Positions 54,227 to 63,379 are shown, numbered from the stretch's first letter. The stretch is 64,000 nt of DNA from Xaviernesmea oryzae (GCF_900177415.1 NZ_FXAF01000003.1:462863-526862); one strand, 5' to 3'. Translations and numbers: made by a program. The notes: generated from the sequence alone by a model not told the origin.

Positions 54227-55587
54227 TTCGCCACCTTCACGGCAAGTGCCTCTGCCCGGGCCACGACCCCGTCGACCACCTTGCCGGCAAGGCCGAGATG
54301 GTTTTCAGGGTCGACGAGTTCACGCAGCTCGTCCTCGTCGAGGTAACGGCGGATCTCCGCGTTTTCCTTCAGCACGTCGAACAGCGGGCGATGTTCCGCG
54401 TGGCTCTTGCCCGCCATCTCGATCGTCAATTCGTGAGCCCGAGTGCGGCCGAGATGTTGCGCCAGCCCGAACATGACGGCCTCGGCGACAATGCCGCCGC
54501 CGGTGATGCGCAGGTTCCTTGCGAGGTTTTCCGGATAGACCTGCAGATCGACGAGGATGCGGTGCGCCAACGAGAGACCGCCGTCGAGAAGGATGAAGAC
54601 CTGGGGCAACAGCAGCCACTCGGTCGCGGTGGTCGACATGTCCCGCTCGTGCGGCACGACCATGATGCCCTGCATCACCGGCACCAGGCCGCGCACCATG
54701 TGGAAATTGGCGATGGCGCGTTCGCCGTTGATGGGATTGACCTTCTGCGGCATGGTGGAAGACCCCACCTGCGTCTTGGTCTGCGGCTCGGAGACCTCGC
54801 CGATTTCCGTCGCCGACAGCAGCCCGGTATCGAGGCAGATACGCTCGAAGGTCGCGGCGATCATGCCGAGCGTCGAGACCATTTCGCCGAACCGGTCGCG
54901 CACGTTGTACCAGGGGGCACTCGGCAGCGGCAGACCGACGCGTCGCGAAAAGGCCTGCTGAACCGTCTCGGCATACTCGCCGAGAGAGGCGAACGTTCCG
55001 GCGGCGCCGCTCAACTGGCAGACCAGAACCTGCTCACGGCAGCGCTGCAGGCGCTCCACGTGACGCGACAGTTCGTCGATCCAAAGCGCCACCTTCATTC
55101 CGAAGGTGATGGGAACCGCATGTTGCCAGTGCGTGCGCCCGGCCATGGCGGTATCGCGATAGCGTTTGGCGAGTTCCAGAAGGAAGCCGATCTGCGTGCG
55201 CACTTCGGTTTCGATGATATCGAGCGCGTCCCTGATCTGCAGAACGACGCCGGTATCGATGATATCCTGGGTCGTCGTCCCCCAATGCACATATTTTCCC
55301 GCGTCACCGGCAGCCTCCGAAAGGGCACGGATCGACGGCATCAGGCTGTGGCGACCCGTCTCCACGCCTTTGCCGATCGCCACGATGTCGAAATTCTCGG
55401 CCCTGGCGACGCTGCGGATCTTGGCGGCCGCCTCCATCGGGATGAGGCCGGCCTCGGCCTCCGCTTCGGCAAGCGCCGCCCAGACGTCGAGCCAGCCCTG
55501 GAGCAGTCGGGAAGAATCGAAAACCGCGCGCATCCGGTCGGAGCCGAAAATATTGCGCATGATGTAACAGTCGAGTGTGGTCGGCAT
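54223..55587 (-). CDS. Fumarase/aspartase-superfamily lyase (adenylosuccinate lyase/PcaB-like)
   Basis: A 454-residue lyase. The signature GSSTMPQKVNPINGE carries the mobile catalytic Ser loop, HWGTTTQDIIDTG is the second conserved block and RTHWQHAVPITFG the third, in the order of this superfamily. Members eliminate fumarate from succinyl compounds (C-N lyases), or cyclise carboxymuconate (PcaB). Context without protocatechuate genes argues for a C-N or C-O lyase acting on an imported succinyl-type compound. First enzyme gene after the binding protein in the operon. Confidence 0.85.
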   Translation of the reverse strand: MPTTLDCYIMRNIFGSDRMRAVFDSSRLLQGWLDVWAALAEAEAEAGLIPMEAAAKIRSVARAENFDIVAIGKGVETGRHSLMPSIRALSEAAGDAGKYVHWGTTTQDIIDTGVVLQIRDALDIIETEVRTQIGFLLELAKRYRDTAMAGRTHWQHAVPITFGMKVALWIDELSRHVERLQRCREQVLVCQLSGAAGTFASLGEYAETVQQAFSRRVGLPLPSAPWYNVRDRFGEMVSTLGMIAATFERICLDTGLLSATEIGEVSEPQTKTQVGSSTMPQKVNPINGERAIANFHMVRGLVPVMQGIMVVPHERDMSTTATEWLLLPQVFILLDGGLSLAHRILVDLQVYPENLARNLRITGGGIVAEAVMFGLAQHLGRTRAHELTIEMAGKSHAEHRPLFDVLKENAEIRRYLDEDELRELVDPENHLGLAGKVVDGVVARAEALAVKVAK

Positions 55588-55676
55588 GAAAGGGTTCCGA
55601 ATGCAATGACGGGAGGGGCGGGACCCTGTCGCGGGACCCGTCGTTTGCGCGTCGCCGGAGGCGAATAGTTATCGAC

Positions 55677-56777
55677 TTAGCGGCCGAAAAGGCCCTGCCA
55701 CTTGGCATAGAACGCCTTCAGTTCAGCACCTTGCACCTCGGGCAGGTCGGCTGCGCCATACCAGAGGGTCCTGGCCGGCCGGTACCAAGGCATCTCCTTG
55801 CTCTTCCGGTTGTCCGTCCATGTCTTGAGACCCACGTCCGATTCCGTGATGACGGCAAGGGCTTCCTGGGCCTCCTTTGAGGTCGCCCATTCCATGAAAA
55901 GCCGCGCGGCATAGGGATGCGGCGCATTGTTGGCGATGGACAGATTGAACTGGGTGGCGGATGCGACTTCCGGCGTCGCGAAGGCGATCGGCGCGCCGTC
56001 CACAGCCTTCGGCCCGAAGACCGACGGATTGGCGTCGGGCGAGGCCCAGTAGTCACCCGCGATCACCGCGTCGAGCATCGCGGTCGTACTCGGCAGGACG
56101 GCAGGCTTCTGATCGGCAAGCTTTTCGAGATAGGGCCAGCCGTACTTGTCCTTCAGATTGATCGCCCGGTTGGCATTGGCGGCGATCTGCGGGCCACCGG
56201 CCGTGACGGTGACCAGAGCGATCTTGCCTTGCAGCCGGGGATCGAGCAGCGCCTCGTAGGGATCCTCCTGGAACTTTTTTTGGAGATCCTCGGGCACTAC
56301 GCGGGTGTTCCAGCCGATTGCCTCGACCGTGATGTAGAGCGGATAGGCCATTCCCGGAATGACGGTTTCTGGAACGAAGTCATCGGCGCGGGAAGGCGTG
56401 TATCCGGTCACCAGTTTCTTGGAGACGGCATCCTTCAGGACGTTGAGATCGCTGACCGAGATGAGATCCGCCTGTACACGGCCGACCTGCGCCTCCTGGA
56501 CGAAGCGCTGATAGAGCGGATTGGTCGGCGCGCGGTAATATTGGACAGGAATTCCATACTTGTCCTGAAACGCCTTCACCCAAAGCGTTATCTTGTCGGC
56601 GCTGGGCGCTCCGTATAGAAGCACGCCGCCCTCGGCCTTTGCCTTGGCGATCAGCGCCTCCATGCCACCGGCCTCCTCGAGCGTGGTGGGCGGTGCATCC
56701 TGTGCCTTGGTCGACGAAGTCGCGATGGGCGCCAGCGCGGCAAGCGCTATCGCCATCGCCCTGATGAGCGATTTCAT
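55677..56777 (-). CDS. ABC transporter solute-binding protein, iron/phosphonate-type (family 1)
   Basis: A 366-residue periplasmic protein with a Sec signal (MKSLIRAMAIALAALAPIATS) cut near TKAQDA. The mature part has ALIAKAKAEGGVLLYGAPSADKI, FQDKYGIPVQYYRAP and DPYEALLDPRLQGKIALVT, as in FbpA/AfuA-type proteins. The metal-binding tyrosine pair is not obvious, so an organic ligand is likely. The start at 56777 follows GGAGACC; the longer frame to 56873 would bury the signal. It leads the transporter-enzyme operon. Confidence 0.88.
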   Translation of the reverse strand: MKSLIRAMAIALAALAPIATSSTKAQDAPPTTLEEAGGMEALIAKAKAEGGVLLYGAPSADKITLWVKAFQDKYGIPVQYYRAPTNPLYQRFVQEAQVGRVQADLISVSDLNVLKDAVSKKLVTGYTPSRADDFVPETVIPGMAYPLYITVEAIGWNTRVVPEDLQKKFQEDPYEALLDPRLQGKIALVTVTAGGPQIAANANRAINLKDKYGWPYLEKLADQKPAVLPSTTAMLDAVIAGDYWASPDANPSVFGPKAVDGAPIAFATPEVASATQFNLSIANNAPHPYAARLFMEWATSKEAQEALAVITESDVGLKTWTDNRKSKEMPWYRPARTLWYGAADLPEVQGAELKAFYAKWQGLFGR

Positions 56778-57008
56778 TGTGAGGTCTCCTCCCTCGCTTT
56801 GGACCTTGAACGCGATCAGACGATGCTGATCGACGGATGCTCCGACTTTCCTCCTCCGGCGTGTCGAAGCCATGTCCTTGCCGGCAACGAAAACTTACTC
56901 CCCGCTCCGATGAGGTCAATCCGCCCTTCCCGAGCGGGATTTCGCGGGGGTTGACATGCCGCGGGCATGGATCGATCCTGTCCGATTGCCCAGCGGGCCT
57001 TCAGGCGT

Positions 57009-57821
57009 TTAGTTTTCTGCTGCGCCAGCCGAGCGGGCCGGCAGCCGCGAATGCGGGATATGGTGGTCCGAAAGGTACCGGCTTTGCTTGGCGACCGCCT
57101 TGCGCAAGATGCTCAGGTAGAAGTCCTTCCGATCCCTCAGTTTCGGGATCGCCGTGCCTATGCCCAAGGCCATGGGCGGATGATGCGGGGGGCTTGGGAA
57201 CAGGACCGCGACGATGCCGCCGCCTGGGGTCGTCGCACCCTCCGAATATCCATAGCCCTCTCGACGGCAGATCTCCAGTCGTTGCAACAGATCCTCGATC
57301 CTTACCCGCTTGGCCGGATCCTTCTCTTCCGCATTGATGCGCCGGGCAAGCGCCACGACCTCCTCATTGTCCTTCAGGCTCAGGATCACCTGCCCGACCG
57401 CCGACCGCAGCAGCGGCCTCAGGCGGCCGGTCGCAACCTCGGCGTGGGGTTGCCTAACCAGGGCCCGCATGACGTGGATGTATTGGACATGAAGGCCGCT
57501 CTGGGTTCCGAGCGCCACCGTTTCTCCTGTCTTGGCGCGAAGATCGTTCATCAACGCGAGAATGCTGCCGTCGCTGAGAAAAAGGTCGTTGACCCATATG
57601 CCGAGAAGAGCCGCACGCAAGGTCGGCAGGTAGGTTCGCCCCCTTCGATCGAAATCCATATAGCCGAGCTGGCAGAGGCTGTTGAGGAGAGCCGAGGTGC
57701 TCGACGGCGGACAGGTGAGCGCCCTGGCCACTTCCATCATCGTCGCAGGTTCGCGCCTTTCGGCGAAAAATTCGAAGATCTCGATCACCCTGCCCGCGGA
57801 TTTGACCACGGAAACCGCCAT
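57009..57821 (-). CDS. IclR-family transcriptional regulator
   Basis: A 270-residue IclR protein. The N-terminal winged helix is VVKSAGRVIEIFEFFAERREPATMMEVARAL then STSALLNSLCQLGYM; the effector domain includes GETVALGTQSGLHVQYIHVM and ICRREGYGYSEG, with GIGTAIP near the end. The start at 57821 follows GGAGCAAG; the frame to 57914 would run over the operators. It is divergent from the FAH-family gene and precedes the nine-gene operon by 231 bases, so it probably controls both. Confidence 0.9.
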   Translation of the reverse strand: MAVSVVKSAGRVIEIFEFFAERREPATMMEVARALTCPPSSTSALLNSLCQLGYMDFDRRGRTYLPTLRAALLGIWVNDLFLSDGSILALMNDLRAKTGETVALGTQSGLHVQYIHVMRALVRQPHAEVATGRLRPLLRSAVGQVILSLKDNEEVVALARRINAEEKDPAKRVRIEDLLQRLEICRREGYGYSEGATTPGGGIVAVLFPSPPHHPPMALGIGTAIPKLRDRKDFYLSILRKAVAKQSRYLSDHHIPHSRLPARSAGAAEN

Positions 57822-57878
57822 GTCTTGCTCCTCCTGCTCTCCGGTCGTCGTCCGATAGTAGCTCGGATCCGGTGATCC

Positions 57879-57894
57879 TTTCACATATGTGCAA
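57879..57894. promoter_or_regulatory. Palindromic operator A in the IclR/FAH divergent region
   Basis: TTTCACATATGTGCAA, one base away from the perfect palindrome at site B. Its centre lies 30 bases from that of site B, about three helical turns, which suits cooperative binding by IclR dimers. Confidence 0.7.
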
Positions 57895-57908
57895 GAACGG
57901 GGAGAATA

Positions 57909-57924
57909 TTTCACATATGTGAAA
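57909..57924. promoter_or_regulatory. Palindromic operator B in the IclR/FAH divergent region
   Basis: TTTCACATATGTGAAA, a perfect 16-bp palindrome midway between the divergent IclR (57821) and FAH-family (57999) starts. Confidence 0.78.
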
Positions 57925-57998
57925 TCAGCGCGCCCCGATCGTACGGCCGGTCAAAAGCCTGTTAGACAGCAGGCTCCATCGGAGAGGAGAAGCACCCC

Positions 57999-58928
57999 GT
58001 GAAATTCGGAACTGTTCGCATAGGAAATGCCGCAAAACCTGTCATGTGGCTTGACGACGGCAATCTGCTCGATCTGGCCTGGCTCGTCGGCTCGGGAAAG
58101 ATCGCCGGCGGCGGGATCGACCCGAAGCATCTGACGCTCGAGCAATTCATCGCGCTCGGTCATGACGCGGCCGAGGAGGCTCTATCGCTCCAGAGCGGCC
58201 GTCACCTGCCTGCTGAAGCCGTCATCGCCACGAGCGGAGCCGCCGTGCTCGCCCCCATTCCGCGGCCGAACAAGAATGTCTTCTGCGTCGGGCGCAACTA
58301 TCTGGAACATATCGCCGAGGACAACAAATCCCGCGATCTTGCGACCGACCTTCCCAGATACCCGCAATATTTCACAAAGCCTCCGGCAACGGTCATCGGT
58401 CCGGACGCGGAAATCCGGCTCGACGAGACCGTGACCCGCCGCCTCGACTACGAAGTGGAGCTGGGCGTGGTTTTCGGCACCCGAGGGCGGGATTTCGGCG
58501 AGGAGAAGGCGCTCGACCACGTCTTCGGCTACACGATCGTCAACGACGTCACCGGCCGCGACGCGCAGGCGCGCCACGATCAATGGTTCAAGGGCAAGGC
58601 GCTCGACACGACCTGCCCGATGGGACCCTGGATCGTCCACAAGAGCGCGATCGCCGATCCGCAGAACCTGGACATTCGCCTCTGGGTCAATGGCGAACTC
58701 AGGCAGGATTCCAACACATCGAAGATGATCTTCCCGGTCGCCGTTCTGATCGACTGGCTGACACGCGGCCTGACCGTCGATCCGGGCGACATCATCGCCA
58801 CCGGAACGCCGTCGGGTGCCGGTTATGCCATGGATCCCCGGCGGTTCCTTGCCGATGGCGATGTCGTCAAATGCGAGATCCAGGGTATCGGTACTTTGAC
58901 GAATACCGTCCGAAAGGTTCGAGGCTGA
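57999..58928 (+). CDS. Fumarylacetoacetate hydrolase (FAH) family protein
   Basis: A 309-residue FAH-superfamily protein. The N-terminal part is MKFGTVRIGNAAKPVMWLDDG; the catalytic domain has NVFCVGRNYLEHIAED, the metal-binding Glu residues in RLDYEVELGVVFGTRGRDF and an Asp in YTIVNDVTGRDAQARHDQWF, then GTPSGAGYAM. Members hydrolyse or decarboxylate acylpyruvates and related oxo-acids with Mg2+. Divergent from the IclR gene with two operators between, so it is likely co-regulated with the 46-57 kb operon and may process its end product. Confidence 0.9.
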   Translation: MKFGTVRIGNAAKPVMWLDDGNLLDLAWLVGSGKIAGGGIDPKHLTLEQFIALGHDAAEEALSLQSGRHLPAEAVIATSGAAVLAPIPRPNKNVFCVGRNYLEHIAEDNKSRDLATDLPRYPQYFTKPPATVIGPDAEIRLDETVTRRLDYEVELGVVFGTRGRDFGEEKALDHVFGYTIVNDVTGRDAQARHDQWFKGKALDTTCPMGPWIVHKSAIADPQNLDIRLWVNGELRQDSNTSKMIFPVAVLIDWLTRGLTVDPGDIIATGTPSGAGYAMDPRRFLADGDVVKCEIQGIGTLTNTVRKVRG

Positions 58929-59218
58929 CCTTGCGCCAACTCCTCCTTAACCTGGAAGCGTGACCCGCGCTCTGCCTTCAAGGGCGACGCGGCAACTGTT
59001 GTTCGCCCGCATCAACGACGCAGGCATAAGGTCATCCTCGATCCTGGCGCCTGCCTCCTTCCGGCCCGCCTTGGTCGCCACAAGCTGGCGGCCGATGGTC
59101 CAGCGATCGGCAATGTCATCGCGCCTCTGGCACATTGGTGGGAAACAGCATATTTTAGACGCGATCGAGGGGGATTGAGATCTTTCCTCCGCGATCGGAA
59201 CTGAGGTGGCGAGGTCGC
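58929..59218. other. Gap between the FAH gene and kpsM
   Basis: A frame at 58960-59178 on the plus strand is open but resembles nothing I know, and the other frames are short. The last 50 bases hold the ribosome-binding region of kpsM. This is also the border between the catabolic operon and the capsule region. Confidence 0.4.
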
Positions 59219-59989
59219 TTGTCCTATTTTTTGACCCATATTCGTGTGGTTGCTGCGCTGGTGGTCCGCGAGACTTCCACGCGGTTCGGCAGCAAGCCCG
59301 GCGGCTACATCTGGGCGCTGCTGGATCCGGCTGCGCATATCGCGTTCCTTTCTCTCATCTTCATGGCGATCGCCCGAACTCCCGCCCTCGGCCACAGCTT
59401 TCCGCTGTTCTTCGCGACCGGCTATATCGGGTTTCAGTTCTACCAAGCGGCGGTCGGCTATCTCAATACGGCGGTGACCTCGAACCGGGCGCTCCTGAGC
59501 TATCCGAACGTCGCGCCGTTCGATACGATCCTGGCGCGCTATATCCTCCAGTTGGGGACGACGATAGTTGTCGGCTTCTGCGTCTTCAGCGTCATCGGAT
59601 TGAGCTTGAGAAGTCCTCTCACCATTCAATGGCACTTCATCATCGAGGCGGCATTCGCGGCCAGCCTTCTGGCGCTCGGCAGCGCTTTCGCAAACAATAT
59701 CCTGTTTCAGAAGTTCCCGCTGTACGAGAAATTCTATGGTATCGTCACCCGTCCGCTGTTCCTGGTGTCTGGCATATTCTTCCTGCCGGACGCCCTGCCG
59801 CATCCGGCTCGGGATATCGTAATGCTCAATCCCTTGGTTCACGTCGTCATGCTGTTCCGGAAAGGATTTTATCCCGAGTACAGGGCGATAGGTTACGATG
59901 CGGGCTATCTCTACGGCTTTGCTCTTTCTCTTCTCCTCGGAGGGATGTTCCTGTTCACCAGCTCCAGAAAGGTATTGAGAGGGCGATGA
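59219..59989 (+). CDS. kpsM: Capsular polysaccharide ABC exporter permease (KpsM-like, ABC-2 type)
   Basis: A 256-residue ABC-2 permease with six membrane segments; KpsM proteins have nearly this length. It reads ALVVRETSTRFGSKPGGYIWALLDPAAH at the start, the typical cytoplasmic amphipathic region, and ends in a membrane helix plus FTSSRKVLRGR. Start is a TTG at 59219 after GAGGTGGCGAGG. It moves lipid-linked capsule polysaccharide across the inner membrane together with the ATPase whose start overlaps its stop (ATGA). Confidence 0.85.
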   Translation: MSYFLTHIRVVAALVVRETSTRFGSKPGGYIWALLDPAAHIAFLSLIFMAIARTPALGHSFPLFFATGYIGFQFYQAAVGYLNTAVTSNRALLSYPNVAPFDTILARYILQLGTTIVVGFCVFSVIGLSLRSPLTIQWHFIIEAAFAASLLALGSAFANNILFQKFPLYEKFYGIVTRPLFLVSGIFFLPDALPHPARDIVMLNPLVHVVMLFRKGFYPEYRAIGYDAGYLYGFALSLLLGGMFLFTSSRKVLRGR

Positions 59990-60645
59990 TCCGGTTGGAA
60001 AGAGCAACGAAATTAGTGCGGATGAAAGGGATTTCGAAGCCCATCATCGACGATGTCTCGTTCGTCATCCCACGCGGCAAGAGTGTCGGGCTGCTCGGAC
60101 GAAACGGCGCCGGCAAATCCACATTGTTGCAGATCATCGCCGGAACACTGGAGCTCGACAAGGGACGCGTTATCCGTCAGGGCAAGATATCATGGCCGCT
60201 CGGTTTTGCAGGTAGCTTTCAGGGCAATCTTTCAGGAGAGCAGAATGTGCGTTTCGTCGCCAGGATATACGGCGTCGACACGGAGGAGCTTGTCGCCTAT
60301 GTCGCGGATTTCGCGGAGCTCGGCGCCTTCTATAAGGCTCCTGTCCGCACCTATTCATCGGGCATGAAGGCGCGGCTTGCCTTCGGCGTCAGCATGGGAG
60401 TGAAGTTCGATTATTATCTTGTCGACGAAATCACCGCGGTAGGGGACACCAATTTCAAGCGAAAGTCCCAGCAGGTCTTCAAGGAGCGGCTCAAGGGCTC
60501 GGACGTCATCATGGTCTCCCACAGCTCGTCCACGTTGCGGGATTATTGCGAATCCGGAATAGTTCTCGAAGACGGAAAATTGACGTATTATGAAAATCTG
60601 GAAGACGCCATTGTCGTCCACGAGCGCAATATGACTAGGCAGTAG
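59986..60645 (+). CDS. kpsT: Capsular polysaccharide ABC exporter ATPase (KpsT-like)
   Basis: A 219-residue ATPase, the length of KpsT. Walker A is GRNGAGKST, the KpsT/Wzt-type signature is YSSGMKARLAFGVSM, and Walker B with the loop is YYLVDEITAVGD. It lacks the C-terminal carbohydrate-binding domain of Wzt. Overlaps kpsM by 4 bases. In group-2 capsule loci KpsM and KpsT work with periplasmic and outer-membrane partners that are not seen here. Confidence 0.88.
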   Translation: MIRLERATKLVRMKGISKPIIDDVSFVIPRGKSVGLLGRNGAGKSTLLQIIAGTLELDKGRVIRQGKISWPLGFAGSFQGNLSGEQNVRFVARIYGVDTEELVAYVADFAELGAFYKAPVRTYSSGMKARLAFGVSMGVKFDYYLVDEITAVGDTNFKRKSQQVFKERLKGSDVIMVSHSSSTLRDYCESGIVLEDGKLTYYENLEDAIVVHERNMTRQ

Positions 60646-60849
60646 ACATGCCACAGCAGGCTCGGAGCGGAAAACTGGCAAGATTGCAGCTCTTCTCCCT
60701 CTGGCAGCTAGCGCGTCCACCCCCCAGCCCAAAGACTTTGATATTGACAGCCTTCTCAATACACTCTTTCTGCCGATCATGACCTGTCAGTGAACGTGAA
60801 AGATGCGCCTACATAAACGTTAAGTGGGTCAAGCTTTCTCGATCAGGCG
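60646..60849 (+). other. Region after kpsT without an intact gene
   Basis: An ATG at 60648 opens a 42-codon frame, and another frame reads KDFDIDSLLNTLFLPIMTCQ before a stop at about 60790. Neither is a recognisable protein. Given the broken gene that follows, this may be the damaged start of the same capsule gene or of a lost one. Confidence 0.35.
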
Positions 60850-60939
60850 GTGCTTGAACGTGACGCGATAGAAGATGACAAATTGCCATCGTCTACCGGC
60901 CGCAGCCAGCTTATGACTGGCAGCCTGCGCCCAACGAAG
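60850..60939 (+). pseudogene. Capsule polysaccharide synthesis gene, 5' fragment left of the IS element
   Basis: From 60888 the frame reads IVYRPQPAYDWQPAPNE up to the IS end. With one copy of the flanking 10-bp repeat removed, this joins in frame to APIRDLRWLSIDRLAAKFG right of the element. The preceding residues LERDAIEDDKLP are in a different frame, so one base seems missing near 60886. The true start is not clear; a GTG at 60850 is one option. Confidence 0.55.
60930..60939 (+). repeat. 10-bp direct repeat, left copy (target-site duplication)
   Basis: CCCAACGAAG immediately before the IS left end; an identical copy follows the right end at 63435-63444. Confidence 0.85.
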
Positions 60940-60970
60940 TGTTGATTGCCACTGAGAACTGACCCGGCAT
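60940..60970 (+). repeat. IS21-family left terminal inverted repeat
   Basis: 31 bases that match the right end (63404-63434, inverted) without mismatch. Confidence 0.9.
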
Positions 60971-61051
60971 AGCCTGATATTTCCATTGAGAATTGACCCA
61001 TGTTTGAACCCTCCCTCGCATGTTTTCAGCGGGGGCTATGGAGTGATCGAC

Positions 61052-62578
61052 ATGGCGTTATTGAGCGTGATCCGACGCTGGCATTTTCGAGAACATCTAT
61101 CGATCCGGGAGATTTGCCGCAGGACTGGCCTATCCCGGAATACTGTCCGCAAATACCTGCGCCTGGACGGGGTGGAGCCGAAGTTCAAGGTCCCGGAGCG
61201 GCCAAGCAAGCTTGACCCATTTGCGGATAGGCTGTCGGCCTGGTTGAAGACGGAATCCAAGAAAGGCCGCAAGCAGAAGCGGACGATGAAGCAGTTGCAT
61301 GCCGAACTGGTGAGCCTCGGATACGGGGGCTCCTATAACCGCGTGGCGGCGTTTGCGCGGGAATGGCGAGAGGATCGGCAGAGGGAGTTGCAGACGACCG
61401 GGCGCGGCACGTTTGTGCCCTTGGCATTTGAACCCGGTGAGGCCTTCCAGTTCGATTGGTCGGAAGATTGGGCGATCATCGGCAATGAGCGCACCAAACT
61501 GCAGGTCGCCCATACGAAGCTAAGCTACAGTCGGGCCTTTATCGTCCGGGCCTATCTTCTTCAGACGCACGAGATGCTGTTTGACGCCCACAATCATGCG
61601 TTCCGCGTATTTGGCGGCATCCCCGGCCGCGGCATCTACGACAATATGCGCACGGCAATCGACAAGGTCGGCCGCGGCAAGGATCGCGACGTCAACACCC
61701 GCTTCCTGGCGATGGCCAGCCACTATGTGTTCGAACCCGAGTTCTGCAATCCAGCGTCCGGCTGGGAGAAGGGGCAGGTCGAGAAGAACGTTCAGGATGC
61801 CCGTCATCGTCTCTGGCAGCCCACGCCGCGCTTCGCATCGCTGGAAGCATTAAACGACTGGCTGGAGCAGCGCTGCAAGGAATTGTGGGCGCAGACCCCA
61901 CACGGTCAGATGCGCGGCACCATCGCCGACATCTGGGCTGAGGAAGCATCGGCGCTCATGCCTGTTTCCAGGCCGTTTGACGGGTTTGTCGAGTATACCA
62001 AGCGCGTTACACCGACCTGCCTCGTCCATCTGGAGCGCAATCGCTACAGCGTGCCGGCGTCCTTCGCCAATCGACCGGTGAGCCTTCGGGTCTATCCGGA
62101 TCGTGTCGTGGTTGCCGCGGAGGGCCAGATCATTTGTGAGCACCGCCGTGTCATCGATCGCTCTCATGATCGACCGGGACAGACGATCTACGACTGGCGG
62201 CATTATCTGGCGGTCGTGCAGCGCAAGCCCGGCGCTCTCCGCAATGGCGCACCCTTCGCCGAGCTGCCCGATGCGTTCCGAGCCTTGCAGCAATACCTGC
62301 TCAAGAAGCCGGGGGGCGACCGTGAGATGGTCGATATCCTGGCCCTCGTTCTCCAGCACGATGAACAGGCCGTGCTGTCGGCCGTGGACATGGCGCTGAA
62401 GTCGGGCGTTCCGACCAAGACGCATGTGCTGAATCTGCTGCATCGCCTCGTCGACGGCAAATCCTTCACGCCACCGACCATCGACGCGCCACAGGCCCTG
62501 ACGCTCATCAATGAGCCGAAAGCCAATGTCGAGCGCTACGATGCGCTGAGAAAGACGGAGGTTGGCCATGCGTCATAA
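61052..62578 (+). CDS. istA: IS21-family transposase (IstA)
   Basis: A 508-residue transposase. An N-terminal helix-turn-helix (LSIREICRRTGLSRNTVRKYLRL) is followed by the DDE catalytic core: Asp in FQFDWSEDWAII, Asp in IYDNMRTAI and Glu in GWEKGQVEKNVQ, then the C-terminal beta-barrel with VHLERNRYSVPASFANRPV. The start at 61052 (MALLSVIRRWHFREH) fits the family; an in-frame ATG upstream at 60986 lies close to the inverted repeat. The gene looks intact. Confidence 0.92.
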   Translation: MALLSVIRRWHFREHLSIREICRRTGLSRNTVRKYLRLDGVEPKFKVPERPSKLDPFADRLSAWLKTESKKGRKQKRTMKQLHAELVSLGYGGSYNRVAAFAREWREDRQRELQTTGRGTFVPLAFEPGEAFQFDWSEDWAIIGNERTKLQVAHTKLSYSRAFIVRAYLLQTHEMLFDAHNHAFRVFGGIPGRGIYDNMRTAIDKVGRGKDRDVNTRFLAMASHYVFEPEFCNPASGWEKGQVEKNVQDARHRLWQPTPRFASLEALNDWLEQRCKELWAQTPHGQMRGTIADIWAEEASALMPVSRPFDGFVEYTKRVTPTCLVHLERNRYSVPASFANRPVSLRVYPDRVVVAAEGQIICEHRRVIDRSHDRPGQTIYDWRHYLAVVQRKPGALRNGAPFAELPDAFRALQQYLLKKPGGDREMVDILALVLQHDEQAVLSAVDMALKSGVPTKTHVLNLLHRLVDGKSFTPPTIDAPQALTLINEPKANVERYDALRKTEVGHAS

Positions 62579-63379
62579 TCCGGCAAGCGGCGCTATCGTC
62601 ATCATGCTGCGGCAGTTGAAGATGCACGGCATGGCCCAGGCCGTCGGCGAGCTCACCGAGCAAGGGTCGCCGGCGTTCGAGGCGGCAATCCCTATCCTGT
62701 CGCAGCTTCTCAAGGCCGAGACGGCGGAACGTGAAGTTCGATCGACCGCCTATCAGCTCAAGACCGCACGCTTTCCAGCCTATCGTGACCTGAACGGCTT
62801 CGACTTCGCCAGCAGCGAGGTCAACGAGGCGCTGGTGCGTCAGCTTCATCGCTGCGACTTCCTCGACGACGCCAACAACATCGTTCTGGTCGGCGGTCCC
62901 GGCACGGGCAAAACGCATATCGCCACGGCAATTGGCGTCCAGGCTATCGAGCATCATCACAAGCGGGTTCGGTTCTTCTCGACCGTCGAGCTGGTCAACG
63001 CGCTCGAGCAGGAAAAGGCACAAGGGCGTTCCGGCCAGATCGCCAACCGCCTGGCGCATTCCGATCTCGTCATCCTCGACGAACTTGGCTACCTGCCGTT
63101 CAGCGCTTCAGGCGGGCGCTGCTCTTCCATCTGTTGAGCAAGCTCTACGAGCACACCAGCGTCATTATCACGACCAACTTGAGCTTCAGCGAATGGGCCA
63201 GCGTCTTCGGCGACCCCAAGATGACCACCGCGCTGCTCGACCGGCTTACCCACCACTGCCATATCCTGGAAACCGGAAACGACAGCTTCCGCTTCAAGAA
63301 TAGTTCGGCTCATGAGCCCAAAACGACGAAGGAGAAAAGGAAGAGCTTGACCGCAATCACTGACCCGAACGACATCTAA
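62568..63379 (+). pseudogene. istB: IS21-family helper ATPase (IstB), frameshifted
   Basis: The frame from 62568 (GGAGG upstream) gives an AAA+ ATPase with Walker [10 protein letters not shown] and Walker [13 protein letters not shown], then ends early at 63137. The remaining part, [21 protein letters not shown] to the C-terminus, continues in another frame to 63379. Adding one G to the GGG at 63114-63116 would restore the family sequence ([15 protein letters not shown]). Either the ATPase is truncated after the Walker B motif, losing sensor 1, or one base was missed in sequencing. Confidence 0.88.
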
